64,000 nt of DNA from Azospirillaceae bacterium (GTDB lineage: Bacteria; Pseudomonadota; Alphaproteobacteria; Azospirillales; Azospirillaceae). Position numbers and translations under genes: made by a program. How positions within the stretch are numbered: position 1 is the first letter of the stretch; each line of letters starts with the position of its first letter. The notes under the pieces are model-generated. The model was not told the DNA's origin and made no database searches. It saw only the letters and a program-made list of their open reading frames with translations. Of this stretch, positions 35,941 to 44,939 are shown one piece after another. The DNA lies in assembly GCA_031291675.1 (NCBI GenBank), contig JARLIO010000002.1, positions 1 through 64,000 on the forward strand, read 5' to 3'.

Positions 35941-37038
35941 TCAGCGGCGCAAGCGTCGCTCGAGCCACAGGCTGTAGCGCGAGGCCAGGAACGACAGCAG
36001 GAAATAGACGGCGCCGGTGAAGAAAAAGGCTTCATCGAAGAAGCCCAGCCAGTTCGGATCGCTGGCGGCAACCCGCGCGGTGTTGAGAAAATCGAAAGCG
36101 CCGATCACGATCACCAGCGTCGTACTCTGCAGCACGCCAATCGCCAGGGTGACGAAGGACGGAATCACGATGCGCAGCGCCTGGGGCAAAATGACCAGGC
36201 GGAGCATTGTCCCATAGGACAGACCGAGCGATTTTGCCGCCTCATACTGGCCGTCGCCGACGCCCTGGAGCCCGGCACGGATGACTTCGGCCATATAAGC
36301 CGCAATGAACCCGGCCAGCGCCAATTGCGCCCGTAACAGCTTGTCGAGCGTGACGCCGGCGGGCAGCATCAGCGGCAACAGCAGAATCGCCGCATAGAGC
36401 ACCGCGATCAGGGGGACACCCCGCATTACCTCGATCACCAGGATCGACATCCAACGAACGCCGCCCATCCGCGACCGCCGTCCCAGGGCCAACAGCAACG
36501 CCAGCGGAAACGCCGCGCCGATGCCGATCACCGCGAGCAGCAGCGTCAAGGGCAGGCCTGCCCAGACATCGGTCGCAACCGTTCCCGGATGGGGCGCGCC
36601 GGCCATCAACAGAACCGCGGCGATGATCGCCACGACCCACAGGACAACCAGACGGGGATGCCAGAAGCGCGGCACGGCCGTGACACCAATCATGCCAAAC
36701 AGCAGCACCAGCGTCAGCGCGGGCTTCCAGTGCTGCTGGCGCGGATAGAAACCGAACAGGATGAAGCGGAATTTCTCGCCGATGAACGCCCAACACGCGC
36801 CGGAAGCGCTGCGGCAGGTCTCGGACGTCCCCGACCACACGGCATCGAGCACGGTCCAGCGCAAAACCGGTGGGATGGCAATGCCGAGCAGCAGCAGGCA
36901 CGCCGCTGTGATAACGGCATTCGCAGGAGTATCGAACAGGCCCCGCCACCAGCCCGACCCGCCGTTGCGCGCGCGCCGCGGCGCGACCGGGATTTGCGCG
37001 GCCGGGGTTCGCAAGGCGGAGGGCTTGGCACGATCCAT
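35941..37038 (-). CDS. aapM: General L-amino acid ABC permease AapM
   Basis: A 365-residue permease of the Aap/polar amino acid uptake family. The C-terminal half carries the EAA loop QYEAAKSLGLSYGTMLRLVILPQALRIVIPSF and the segment EVMRGVPLIAVLYAAILLLPLMLP typical of HisM/GlnP permeases. The start overlaps the aapQ stop (ATGA at 37038), so the two are translationally coupled. It is the last gene of the cluster: the usual ATPase gene aapP does not follow. Confidence 0.95.
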   Translation of the reverse strand: MDRAKPSALRTPAAQIPVAPRRARNGGSGWWRGLFDTPANAVITAACLLLLGIAIPPVLRWTVLDAVWSGTSETCRSASGACWAFIGEKFRFILFGFYPRQQHWKPALTLVLLFGMIGVTAVPRFWHPRLVVLWVVAIIAAVLLMAGAPHPGTVATDVWAGLPLTLLLAVIGIGAAFPLALLLALGRRSRMGGVRWMSILVIEVMRGVPLIAVLYAAILLLPLMLPAGVTLDKLLRAQLALAGFIAAYMAEVIRAGLQGVGDGQYEAAKSLGLSYGTMLRLVILPQALRIVIPSFVTLAIGVLQSTTLVIVIGAFDFLNTARVAASDPNWLGFFDEAFFFTGAVYFLLSFLASRYSLWLERRLRR

Positions 37039-38258
37039 CACGCCACGCCGCCGCGCCGCGCGAGGCGATGATGGTAGCGGTTCATCGCCAGGGATACCGC
37101 GAGGTTGATCGTCAGATAGGTCATCATCATCATGAATACCGTCTCGATCACCTGGCCGCTCTGGTTGGCGGTGGTATTGATGACGCTGACCAGGTCGGGA
37201 AAGCCGATGGCGACCGCAAGGCTGGAATTCTTGGTCAGGTCGAGATAGCACGACGTCGTCACCGGAATGATGATCCGCAGCGCCTGCGGCAGCACCACCA
37301 GACGCAGGATCCGCCGCGGCGACAGGCCGAGCGCCCGGGCGGCGTCCCATTGGCCGACCGGCACCGCCTGGATCCCGCTGCGCACGATTTCGCAGATCGT
37401 CGCCGCGCTGTTGACCACCAGCCCGGTCAGCAATGCCGCGAATTCCGGCGATATCGCGGTACCACCGGCAAAATTGAAGCCATGAAGCGACGGAACCTCG
37501 ACGGCGAACGAAACGCCGCCCAACCCGAGGACGATAAAGGGGAGCACCAGCGCCCCCCACAGCAACCCGAGCCCTTTTTGCCCCGGCAATCGGGTTCGGA
37601 CGCGCCACCGTCGCAGCCGGCTGATCGCCACGGCCAGTGCCAATGCCGTGACAACGGCCAGCCCGAGCCCCCATCCCGCCGCCGGGTCGCGAAAGGCTGG
37701 CAAAAACACGCCGCGATTGCTCAGAAAGACCGAGCCGCCAATGCCAAGCGCCTGGCGCGGCGATGGCAGCGCGTGGGCGATCGCATTCCAGAAGAACAGT
37801 TGCAGCAAGAGCGGGGTATTGCGGGCGATTTCGACATAGATCTGCACCAGCCCGGACAGCAGGGGATTGCCCGACAGCCGGGCGATGCCCAGGAACAGAC
37901 CCAACACACTGGCCAGGATGCAGCCCAGCACCGCGACTGCCGCGGTGTTGAGCAGGCCGACCAGGATCGCACGGCCATAGCTGTCGGCGGCACCGTAGCG
38001 GATCAGGGATTCGCCGATCTCAAAATTGGCGGGGCGATCGAGGAAGCTGAACCCCGGTGAAATGCCGAATTGCTGCATATTGTCGGCGGCATTGCTGCCA
38101 AAGAAGCCGAAAATCGCAACCGCACCGATCAACAGGGCAAACTGGCCCCACGGCCGGTCGCCCCACCAGTCGTGGAGCGCACGGGCCATCCGGGCCGCGA
38201 CACCGCGGGCGCGGCGCGGTCCGGATGGCGTGACATCCAGCGGCGTTGGCGGCATCAT
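37038..38258 (-). CDS. aapQ: General L-amino acid ABC permease AapQ
   Basis: A 406-residue permease, partner of AapM. Two conserved regions: VQIYVEIARNTPLLLQLFFWNAIAHALP near the middle and the EAA loop GQWDAARALGLSPRRILRLVVLPQALRIIIPV near the C-terminus. N-terminal helix GQFALLIGAVAIFGFFG. Lies 35 nt after aapJ on the same strand. Together with AapM it forms the channel for broad-range amino acid uptake. Confidence 0.95.
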   Translation of the reverse strand: MMPPTPLDVTPSGPRRARGVAARMARALHDWWGDRPWGQFALLIGAVAIFGFFGSNAADNMQQFGISPGFSFLDRPANFEIGESLIRYGAADSYGRAILVGLLNTAAVAVLGCILASVLGLFLGIARLSGNPLLSGLVQIYVEIARNTPLLLQLFFWNAIAHALPSPRQALGIGGSVFLSNRGVFLPAFRDPAAGWGLGLAVVTALALAVAISRLRRWRVRTRLPGQKGLGLLWGALVLPFIVLGLGGVSFAVEVPSLHGFNFAGGTAISPEFAALLTGLVVNSAATICEIVRSGIQAVPVGQWDAARALGLSPRRILRLVVLPQALRIIIPVTTSCYLDLTKNSSLAVAIGFPDLVSVINTTANQSGQVIETVFMMMMTYLTINLAVSLAMNRYHHRLARRGGVA

Positions 38259-38293
38259 CTGGCGCAGTTTTCCTCGATCGGACGAACGGATGA

Positions 38294-39376
38294 TTACCGG
38301 AACGGCGGTGCGTAGAGCAGACCACCCTTGGTCCAGAGCTGGTTCAATCCCCGTTCAAAGCCGATCCGGGTCTTGGGACCGACATTGCGATCGAAAATCT
38401 CACCATAATTGCCCAAAGTCTTGATGATGGTGTAGGCGAATTTCGGATCCAGATTGGCCGCCTCGCCGACCGACGGATCGACGCCCAGGAACCGGCGGAT
38501 TCCCGGATTGTCGCTGCTCAGAAAGCTGTCAACATTGGCGCTGGTGATGCCATATTCTTCAGCCTGGATCGTGGCATAGACCACCCAGTTGACAGTTTCC
38601 AGCCACTGGTCGTCGCCATAGCGGACGGCCGGCGCCAGAGGCTCCTTCGAGATCCGTTCGGGCAGCACCACATAGTCGTCGGGTTGCGGCAGCCGCAGCC
38701 GTTCCAGCGCCAACGCCGACGAATCCTGGGTCAGGACATCGCACCGGCCAGAGGTAAAGGCGTCGCGGACCTGGCTGGTTTCCTCGATCACCACCGGCTT
38801 GAAGCTGATCTTGTTCTGGCGGAAGAAGTCCGCGATGTTGAGTTCGCCGGTCGTACCGGTCTGAATGCAAACGGTGGCACCGTCGAGCTGCGTGCCCTGG
38901 CTGACGCCCAGTTTCCGGGCGACCATAAGTCCCTGGCCGTCATAGAAGATCACCGGGCCGAAATGAAAACCGAGATGCATGGCGCGGGTGATCGTCTCGG
39001 TCACACCGGAGAGCAGAATATCGAATTCGCCGGACTGCAAGGCCGGCAGCCGCTGCTGTGGTGAAGAGCTGGTGAATTGCACCTTGTCCGGATCATTGAA
39101 CACCGCAATCGCCAGGGCACGACCGAAATCGACGAAGAATCCCTGCCAGCGGCCGTTGCTGTCGGGTGAAAAGAACCCTGGCGCCGTGCCCACCCCGACC
39201 TTGATCACGCCGCGCGCCTTGATCGCGTCCAGCGTCGCGCCGGCCCAGGCGTCCGGTGACACCGCCGTCAACAGTGTCGTCGCGACGGCCAGCGTGATCA
39301 CGCCCGCCTTGACGGGGCCCAACCGCCCAACCCGACGTCCGATCCGTGACGAAATGCGTCCGAGAGATTGCAACAT
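38294..39376 (-). CDS. aapJ: General L-amino acid-binding protein AapJ
   Basis: A 360-residue periplasmic solute-binding protein (SBP family 3). The signal peptide ends near SPDAWA-GATLDAIKARG; RGVIKVGVGTAPGFFSPDSNGRWQGFFVDFGRALA is the ligand-binding N-lobe signature and TVCIQTGTTGELNIADFF follows. Start ATG 39376 (an adjacent ATG at 39379 is possible), preceded by GGAAAGGGG. It heads the aapJ-aapQ-aapM operon. Confidence 0.95.
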   Translation of the reverse strand: MLQSLGRISSRIGRRVGRLGPVKAGVITLAVATTLLTAVSPDAWAGATLDAIKARGVIKVGVGTAPGFFSPDSNGRWQGFFVDFGRALAIAVFNDPDKVQFTSSSPQQRLPALQSGEFDILLSGVTETITRAMHLGFHFGPVIFYDGQGLMVARKLGVSQGTQLDGATVCIQTGTTGELNIADFFRQNKISFKPVVIEETSQVRDAFTSGRCDVLTQDSSALALERLRLPQPDDYVVLPERISKEPLAPAVRYGDDQWLETVNWVVYATIQAEEYGITSANVDSFLSSDNPGIRRFLGVDPSVGEAANLDPKFAYTIIKTLGNYGEIFDRNVGPKTRIGFERGLNQLWTKGGLLYAPPFR

Positions 39377-39379
39377 CAT

Positions 39380-39789
39380 CGCCCCTTTCCAAAATGTCGA
39401 CCGAAGTCACCGATGTTTCACGTCCTCATCGGGCTTAAACCAGAGCCGCCAACCTGTCGCCCTTGGCACTTTACGCGCCGCTCGCACCATGGCACTGACT
39501 GTACCAGACAGCCGAGGCCAATCTGGCAACCCTTGGCATTTTTAGCACGGACGATTCAATCTAGGCTCGCCTCTGAGAGCCCGTCAATATCCTGCACTAA
39601 CGTCCGTTATCTTAACGGCCCTGCCACACCCGGTGGGTCCAGCGCGACGATCATCGCCTGCGGCCCCCGAAACACAAAGAGCGACGGCATCGCCGTTGAA
39701 ATCTTCGAGCTGACGAGGCCATATGACGTCCAAGGTGGGGTCGACCCGACGATGCGTCGATGATCGCGGGAAAAAAGGACGTTCACGAG
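39380..39789. other. Divergent promoter region of aapJ and scsB-like gene
   Basis: About 410 nt, with no gene supported. Must contain both promoters; I see no clear operator. An in-frame ATG at 39760 could extend the downstream gene by 10 residues. Confidence 0.3.
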
Positions 39790-41925
39790 ATGAGTTCTTC
39801 AGCAGGCCGGAACGTCGTACGCCGGATCGCCGGCGGTGCTGGTTGGCTGTGTTTGGCCCTGATGCTGGTCCTGGGCGGGCCTGTGGCCGTCCAGGCCCGT
39901 GAGAGTACGCCGGTGGTCACCGACCATGTCACGGTCACCCTGGTGTCCGAGGTCGATGCCTTCCAGCCCGGGACGCCGTTCCGCATCGGCTTGCGTTTCA
40001 GAATCATCCCCGGCTGGCACATCTACTGGCAAAATCCCGGCGACGCCGGGACGCCGCCGTCCTTCACCCTGTCGTCGCCGGCCAATGTCACGACCGACCC
40101 GATCCGCTGGCCAACCCCGGTGCGCCTGCCCGAAGGGCCGGTGATGACATTTGGCTACACCGGCGAGGTCCTTCTGCCAATGTCGTTGACGCCGCCAACC
40201 GCGACCCCGGAATCGGGCCACGACCTGACGCTCGCGGGCGACGCCGCGTGGTTGGTCTGCGCCGATATCTGCGTTCCGGAGAGCGGGTCGCTTCACCTGA
40301 CCATTCCGGCGCTTGCCCCCTCAACCACGGAGCCGGCCGGGGGCGCCGAGGCCGCTCTGTTTGCCCAAGCCGACAGCCGGATGCCTCAGCCCTCGCCTTT
40401 TGCCGCAACCTTGCGCGCGGACGGCACCCTGTCCGTCACCGGCGCCGGGCTGTCGACGGCCACGGTCCATGACGCCTGGTTTTTCCCGGCACATTGGGGG
40501 GTGATCGACCATAGTGCCGATCAGAAACTTGCCGTCCATGAGGGTGGCCTGACCCTGGCGCTGACCCAAGCCGCGGATTTCGCCACCACCAACAGTCTGA
40601 CCGGGGTCTTGACCCTGCGTGATTCGCACGGTCAGGAAAGCAATCTGCAACTGACGGCGCTGCGGGCACCGGCCGGGGCCCCCGCCGAAGCGGCGGGCTC
40701 GCCAATCCCGCCCTTGTTTCAGGCGTTGGCCTTCGCGTTTCTCGGCGGGCTCATCCTGAACCTGATGCCCTGCGTGTTCCCGATTCTGGCGATGAAGGCG
40801 CTCGCGATCAGCCAGCTGTCCGGGGCCGCGCGGCGCACGATCCGCGGTCACGCCCTGGCTTACACAATCGGTGTCCTGGTCGCCTTCGCGGCATTGGCGC
40901 TGCTGCTGATGGGATTGCGCGGTGCCGGAAGCCTGGCCGGCTGGGGGTTCCAGTTCCAATCGCCGGTGTTCGTCGCGGCGATGGCGTGGCTGCTGTTCGG
41001 GATCGGCCTCAACCTGTCGGGTCTTTTTGAGGTCGGCGGCGGGATCATCGGCGTCGGCCAGTCACTCGCGCTGTCCGGTGGCCATCGCGGCAGTTTCTTC
41101 ACCGGACTGTTGGCGGTGCTGGTTGCCACGCCCTGTACCGCACCGTTCATGGGCGCCGCGATTGCCGCCGCACTGGCCGGAACGCCCGTGGTGACCGTCA
41201 CCATATTTCTGGCGATGGGGCTGGGCTTGGCGGCACCCTATGCCCTGCTGGCGCTGGCACCCGGCCTGGCGGCGCTGTTGCCCCGCCCCGGCGGCTGGAT
41301 GGTGGTCCTGAAACAGTTGCTGGCATTTCCGATGTACGGCGCCAGCGTCTGGCTGCTCTGGGTTCTCAGTCAACAGGCCGGTTCCTCCGGGGTCCTGGCG
41401 GTTGCGATCGGCTTCCTGCTGCTGGGCTTCGCCGGCTGGGTCTTCGGCCTGGGCCAACGCGCCCAGGGCCGGTGGCGCCTGATCAGCCAGGGCCTCGTCG
41501 TTGTCGCGGCGCTGGGGATCGCCGCTCTGGTAACCGGTATCGCCGCGATGGCTCCGTCGACGGTGGCCAATGCCGCCGCGCCCGGTGATGGCAGTGAACC
41601 CTTTGCCGCGGCCCGCTTGGCCGCGTTGCGCGCCGAGGGCCGGCCGGTGTTCGTCGACATGACGGCGGCCTGGTGCGTCACCTGCCTTGTCAACGAACGG
41701 GTTGCCTTGATCCCGACCCGCGACGCCTTCGCCCGTAACCAGGTCGTTTATATGAAGGGGGACTGGACCCGCCAGGATCCGGAGATCACGGCATTCCTGC
41801 GCGACCATGGCCGCGATGGCGTTCCACTCTATGTTTTTTTTCCGCCGCACCGCGACCCGGTGGTTCTGCCGCAGATCCTGACACCGGATCGGGTTCTTCG
41901 TGCCATCACACCCGTCGCCAGTTGA
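39790..41925 (+). CDS. DsbD/ScsB-like thiol reductase
   Basis: A 711-residue membrane protein that passes reducing power from cytoplasmic thioredoxin to periplasmic thiols. Order: signal peptide (about 1-35), periplasmic DsbD-alpha-like domain with the AWLVCADICVPES cysteine pair, eight-helix DsbD domain with NLMPCVFPILAMK and ATPCTAPFMGAA, and a C-terminal thioredoxin domain with AAWCVTCLVNE. The N-terminal domain with CxxxC and the arrangement match ScsB, which often supports copper tolerance. It begins a same-strand pair with a redoxin gene 13 nt downstream. Confidence 0.9.
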   Translation: MSSSAGRNVVRRIAGGAGWLCLALMLVLGGPVAVQARESTPVVTDHVTVTLVSEVDAFQPGTPFRIGLRFRIIPGWHIYWQNPGDAGTPPSFTLSSPANVTTDPIRWPTPVRLPEGPVMTFGYTGEVLLPMSLTPPTATPESGHDLTLAGDAAWLVCADICVPESGSLHLTIPALAPSTTEPAGGAEAALFAQADSRMPQPSPFAATLRADGTLSVTGAGLSTATVHDAWFFPAHWGVIDHSADQKLAVHEGGLTLALTQAADFATTNSLTGVLTLRDSHGQESNLQLTALRAPAGAPAEAAGSPIPPLFQALAFAFLGGLILNLMPCVFPILAMKALAISQLSGAARRTIRGHALAYTIGVLVAFAALALLLMGLRGAGSLAGWGFQFQSPVFVAAMAWLLFGIGLNLSGLFEVGGGIIGVGQSLALSGGHRGSFFTGLLAVLVATPCTAPFMGAAIAAALAGTPVVTVTIFLAMGLGLAAPYALLALAPGLAALLPRPGGWMVVLKQLLAFPMYGASVWLLWVLSQQAGSSGVLAVAIGFLLLGFAGWVFGLGQRAQGRWRLISQGLVVVAALGIAALVTGIAAMAPSTVANAAAPGDGSEPFAAARLAALRAEGRPVFVDMTAAWCVTCLVNERVALIPTRDAFARNQVVYMKGDWTRQDPEITAFLRDHGRDGVPLYVFFPPHRDPVVLPQILTPDRVLRAITPVAS

Positions 41926-41938
41926 GGGGAGACCTGCC

Positions 41939-42610
41939 ATGAAAATCACCGAACCGAGCACGACCCGCCGTTCCCTTCTGGCCCTGCCCCTGGCCCTGGC
42001 GGCAATGTCGGCGCTGGCGGGCTTTGGCGCCGGCCTGATGTCGTTCGCCGGCACGGCCGGTGCCGCGCCACGCCCGGGAACGCCGGCCCCCGATTTCACC
42101 GGCGTCGACAGCAACGCCCAGACGCTGCGGCTCAGTGATTTCCAGGGCAAGCTGGTGGTGCTGGAATGGACCAACGACGGCTGCCCCTTCGTCGGAAAAT
42201 GGTACCAGAGCGGGGCGATGCAGCAGTTGCAGCGCGACGCCACCGCGCGCGGCGCCGTGTGGCTCTCGGTCATCAGTTCGGCACCGGGCCAACAGGGCTT
42301 CGTCGACGGCGGTCGCGCCAATCAACTTACCCAGGAACGGAATGCCGCGCCCAGCCGGGTGCTGCTGGATCCCCGCGGCGTTATTGGTCATCTGTACGAC
42401 GCGCGGACCACACCCGAGATTTTTGTCATCGCGCCCGATGGCACTCTGGCCTATATGGGGGGCGCCGACAGCATCGCCTCAACGCGGGAAGAGGATCTGG
42501 CCAAGGCCGAGCCCTTTGCGCGCGAAGCGATTTTCGCGGTTTTCGACGGCAAACCCGTGCTCCATCCGGTCACCCGCCCGTATGGCTGCACCGTCAAATA
42601 CGCTGATTGA
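41939..42610 (+). CDS. Exported redoxin (AhpC/TSA-like)
   Basis: A 223-residue protein with an N-terminal Tat-like or Sec signal (TTRRSLLALPLALAAMSALAG) and a redoxin fold: PAPDFTGVDSNAQTLRLSDFQGKLVVLEWTNDGC, then DARTTPEIFVIAPDGTLAYMG. One active-site cysteine is in DGCPFVGKWY and a second near the C-terminus (PYGCTVKY), as in peroxiredoxin-like proteins of this type. ATG 41939 preceded by GAGGGGAGA. Likely receives electrons from the ScsB-like protein. Confidence 0.82.
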   Translation: MKITEPSTTRRSLLALPLALAAMSALAGFGAGLMSFAGTAGAAPRPGTPAPDFTGVDSNAQTLRLSDFQGKLVVLEWTNDGCPFVGKWYQSGAMQQLQRDATARGAVWLSVISSAPGQQGFVDGGRANQLTQERNAAPSRVLLDPRGVIGHLYDARTTPEIFVIAPDGTLAYMGGADSIASTREEDLAKAEPFAREAIFAVFDGKPVLHPVTRPYGCTVKYAD

Positions 42611-42690
42611 TTCCGCCGGCCCGCCCTGGCCCTCTCTTCCATCCTCCCGTCGCGCGGGCGACGCCACTCGAACGATCCGGATCTTCCGTC

Positions 42691-43326
42691 GTGGAAAACT
42701 GGTCAGAATACGCTCATTTTTTCGTCTCCCTGTTTGCCATCCTGACCCCCTTCGCCGCGATCCCGATGTTCCTGAACCTGACCGCGCTGCAAACGCCAGC
42801 GGTCCGTGCCCGAACCGCCGACACGGCGACGATGACGGTGTTCGTGGTCCTGATCGGCTCGGCGGTATCGGGAGATCTGGTGCTGCGTTTGATGGGCACC
42901 AGTCTCGACAGTTTCCGGGTCGGCGGCGGTATCGTGCTGCTGCTGATCGCGCTGTCGATGCTGAATGCGCAGCTCAGCGCCGTCAAACACGTCCCCACGG
43001 AAACCACCGAAGCGGAGCTCCGCCAGAGCGTCGGCGTCGTCCCGCTGGGCCTGCCCCTGATCGCCGGACCCGGATCGATCTCGACCGTGATCATCGAGAT
43101 GCAGCGCGGCCAGGGCTGGAGCCATGACGCCCTGATCATGGCCTGCATTGCCGCGGTTTGCGCCACGGTATGGCTGTCGTTGCGTCTCGCCGAACCGATC
43201 GGACGACACCTGGGTCAAACCGGACTGAACATCCTGACCCGGTTGTTCGGGCTGATGCTTGCCGCGATCGCGGTCGAGATCATGGCCACCGGCCTTCGCG
43301 GCCTGTTCCCCGGGTTCCGGGGCTGA
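42691..43326 (+). CDS. MarC family membrane protein
   Basis: A 211-residue protein with six helices. Signature segments: FFVSLFAILTPFAAIPMFLNLT and GVVPLGLPLIAGPGSISTVII, together with GLNILTRLFGLMLAAIAVEIMATGLRGLFP. Start chosen at GTG 42691 (VENWSEYAHFF) since upstream residues are not membrane-like. MarC/UPF0056 proteins were linked to multiple-antibiotic resistance by name, but a transport role is not established. Confidence 0.9.
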   Translation: MENWSEYAHFFVSLFAILTPFAAIPMFLNLTALQTPAVRARTADTATMTVFVVLIGSAVSGDLVLRLMGTSLDSFRVGGGIVLLLIALSMLNAQLSAVKHVPTETTEAELRQSVGVVPLGLPLIAGPGSISTVIIEMQRGQGWSHDALIMACIAAVCATVWLSLRLAEPIGRHLGQTGLNILTRLFGLMLAAIAVEIMATGLRGLFPGFRG

Positions 43327-43327
43327 A

Positions 43328-43350
43328 CGCCGCCGCGGCGCGCGGCGGCG
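43328..43350. terminator. GC-rich hairpin between convergent genes
   Basis: CGCCGCCGC pairs with GCGGCGGCG around a five-base loop, between the marC stop (43326) and the glutathione reductase stop (43360). No T-run. Confidence 0.5.
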
Positions 43351-43359
43351 GCCTGGCGG

Positions 43360-44736
43360 TCACGCCGGTGCGCTGACCGGTGCGGGGGCCGGCACCTTGT
43401 CGCGCATGGTCACGAACTCTTCGGCGGCGGACGGATGCAATCCGATGGTTCGATCGAACTGGCGTTTGGTGGCGCCGCAATTCAGCGCGATGGCCAGCCC
43501 CTGAACGATCTCCGGCGCATCGACGCCGACCATATGGCAGCCCAGAACCCGATCGCTGGTGCGGTCGACCACCAGCTTCATCAGCGTTTGTTCATCGCGG
43601 CCCGACAAGGTGTTCTTCATCGGCCGGAAGCGACTGCGATAGATGTCGACCTCGTGGCCCTGGGCCCGCGCCTGATCCTCCGACAGGCCCACGGTCCCGA
43701 CCGGCGGCGTCGCGAACACCGCCGTTGGGATGTTGGCATAATCCACCTGCATCGGGTTTTCGTTGAAATGCGTCTCGGCAAAGGCCCGGCCTTCGGCGAT
43801 CGCAACCGGCGTCAACTGGATGCGGTTGGTGACATCACCAATGGCATAGATGGTCTTCGCGCTGGTGCGTGACCAGCCATCAACCATCACGGCGCCCTGG
43901 CCATCGACGGCAACACCAACGTCATCCAAACCCAGCCCCCGGGTGTTGGGGCTGCGCCCGGTCGCGGCCATGACCTGACCGGCCGGAATTGCCGTCCCGT
44001 CCTGGGCGTGCACCACGAAGCCCGCGGCCGCCGCGGTCACCGCGACCGGCCGGGTTCCGGTCCGAAGATCAATCCCGCGTGCCCGCAATTCACGTGATAC
44101 CGCGGCGCGGATATCGCCATCAAAGCCGCGCAAGGGGGCATCACCACGCACCATCATGGTGACAGCGACGCCCAACGCATTGAAGATACTGGCAAATTCA
44201 ATTGCGATATAACCACCGCCGATGATCGTCATCGCCTCCGGCAGGGTGGCGAGTTCCAGCGCCTCGTTCGAGGTGATGGCGTGCTCCATCCCGGGGATCG
44301 GCGGCAACACCGGCCGGCCCCCGGTTGCGATCAGGATTTTCCCGGCGCTGAAACGCTGGCCGGAGACCTCGACCGTATGGTCATCGATCAACTGTCCGTA
44401 ATCCGCCATCAGTTTGACACCGGAACGTTCCAGCATCGAAATATAGACTTGATTGAGCCGATCGATCTCGCGGTCCTTGTTATCCCGCAGCGTCGCCCAA
44501 TCGAATTCGGGCGGCGTGACGCGCCAGCCGAAGCCGACCGCGTCCTCGAAGGCGTCGCGGAACTGCCCGCCATAGACCAGCAATTTCTTGGGGACACAAC
44601 CACGAATCACGCAGGTGCCACCGACCCTGCTGCCTTCACAGATGGCAACCCGGGCGCCATAGGACGCTGCGCGCCGGCTGGCGGCAACGCCACCCGAACC
44701 GGCACCGATCGTGAACAGATCGAAATCAAAAGCCAT
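43360..44736 (-). CDS. gor: Glutathione-disulfide reductase
   Basis: A 458-residue flavoprotein that reduces GSSG with NADPH. N-terminal FAD loop FTIGAGSGGVAASRRAA, redox-active cysteines in GGTCVIRGCVPKKLL (Cys42, Cys47), NADPH loop IIGGGYIAIEFASIF, and the C-terminal LHPSAAEEF with the catalytic histidine. Start ATG 44736 with GGGAG eight bases upstream. An 11-bp-arm palindrome lies about 100 nt upstream. Confidence 0.95.
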   Translation of the reverse strand: MAFDFDLFTIGAGSGGVAASRRAASYGARVAICEGSRVGGTCVIRGCVPKKLLVYGGQFRDAFEDAVGFGWRVTPPEFDWATLRDNKDREIDRLNQVYISMLERSGVKLMADYGQLIDDHTVEVSGQRFSAGKILIATGGRPVLPPIPGMEHAITSNEALELATLPEAMTIIGGGYIAIEFASIFNALGVAVTMMVRGDAPLRGFDGDIRAAVSRELRARGIDLRTGTRPVAVTAAAAGFVVHAQDGTAIPAGQVMAATGRSPNTRGLGLDDVGVAVDGQGAVMVDGWSRTSAKTIYAIGDVTNRIQLTPVAIAEGRAFAETHFNENPMQVDYANIPTAVFATPPVGTVGLSEDQARAQGHEVDIYRSRFRPMKNTLSGRDEQTLMKLVVDRTSDRVLGCHMVGVDAPEIVQGLAIALNCGATKRQFDRTIGLHPSAAEEFVTMRDKVPAPAPVSAPA

Positions 44737-44835
44737 TTCGCACTCCCCGAGATCGCCGACGTCGAGCCTATATGGGGGCCGCGACGGCACGACACCACTG
44801 TGTCCGCCGCGTCACGCCGCAATCGCGCGCGTTTT

Positions 44836-44868
44836 ATCACATTCACACCGTTCCGACGTGAATGTGAT
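44836..44868. promoter_or_regulatory. Long inverted repeat upstream of gor
   Basis: Perfect arms ATCACATTCAC (44836-44846) and GTGAATGTGAT (44858-44868) around an 11-nt spacer, located 100-132 nt upstream of the gor start and 72 nt after the SHOCT gene stop. No T-tract follows on either strand, so an operator is more likely than a terminator. Confidence 0.5.
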
Positions 44869-44939
44869 CTCTCAGCGATACTCCCTAATGTTTTGATATC
44901 AGGGTGATCTTAAAAGGATGACCGCAGGATCGTCCGGTG

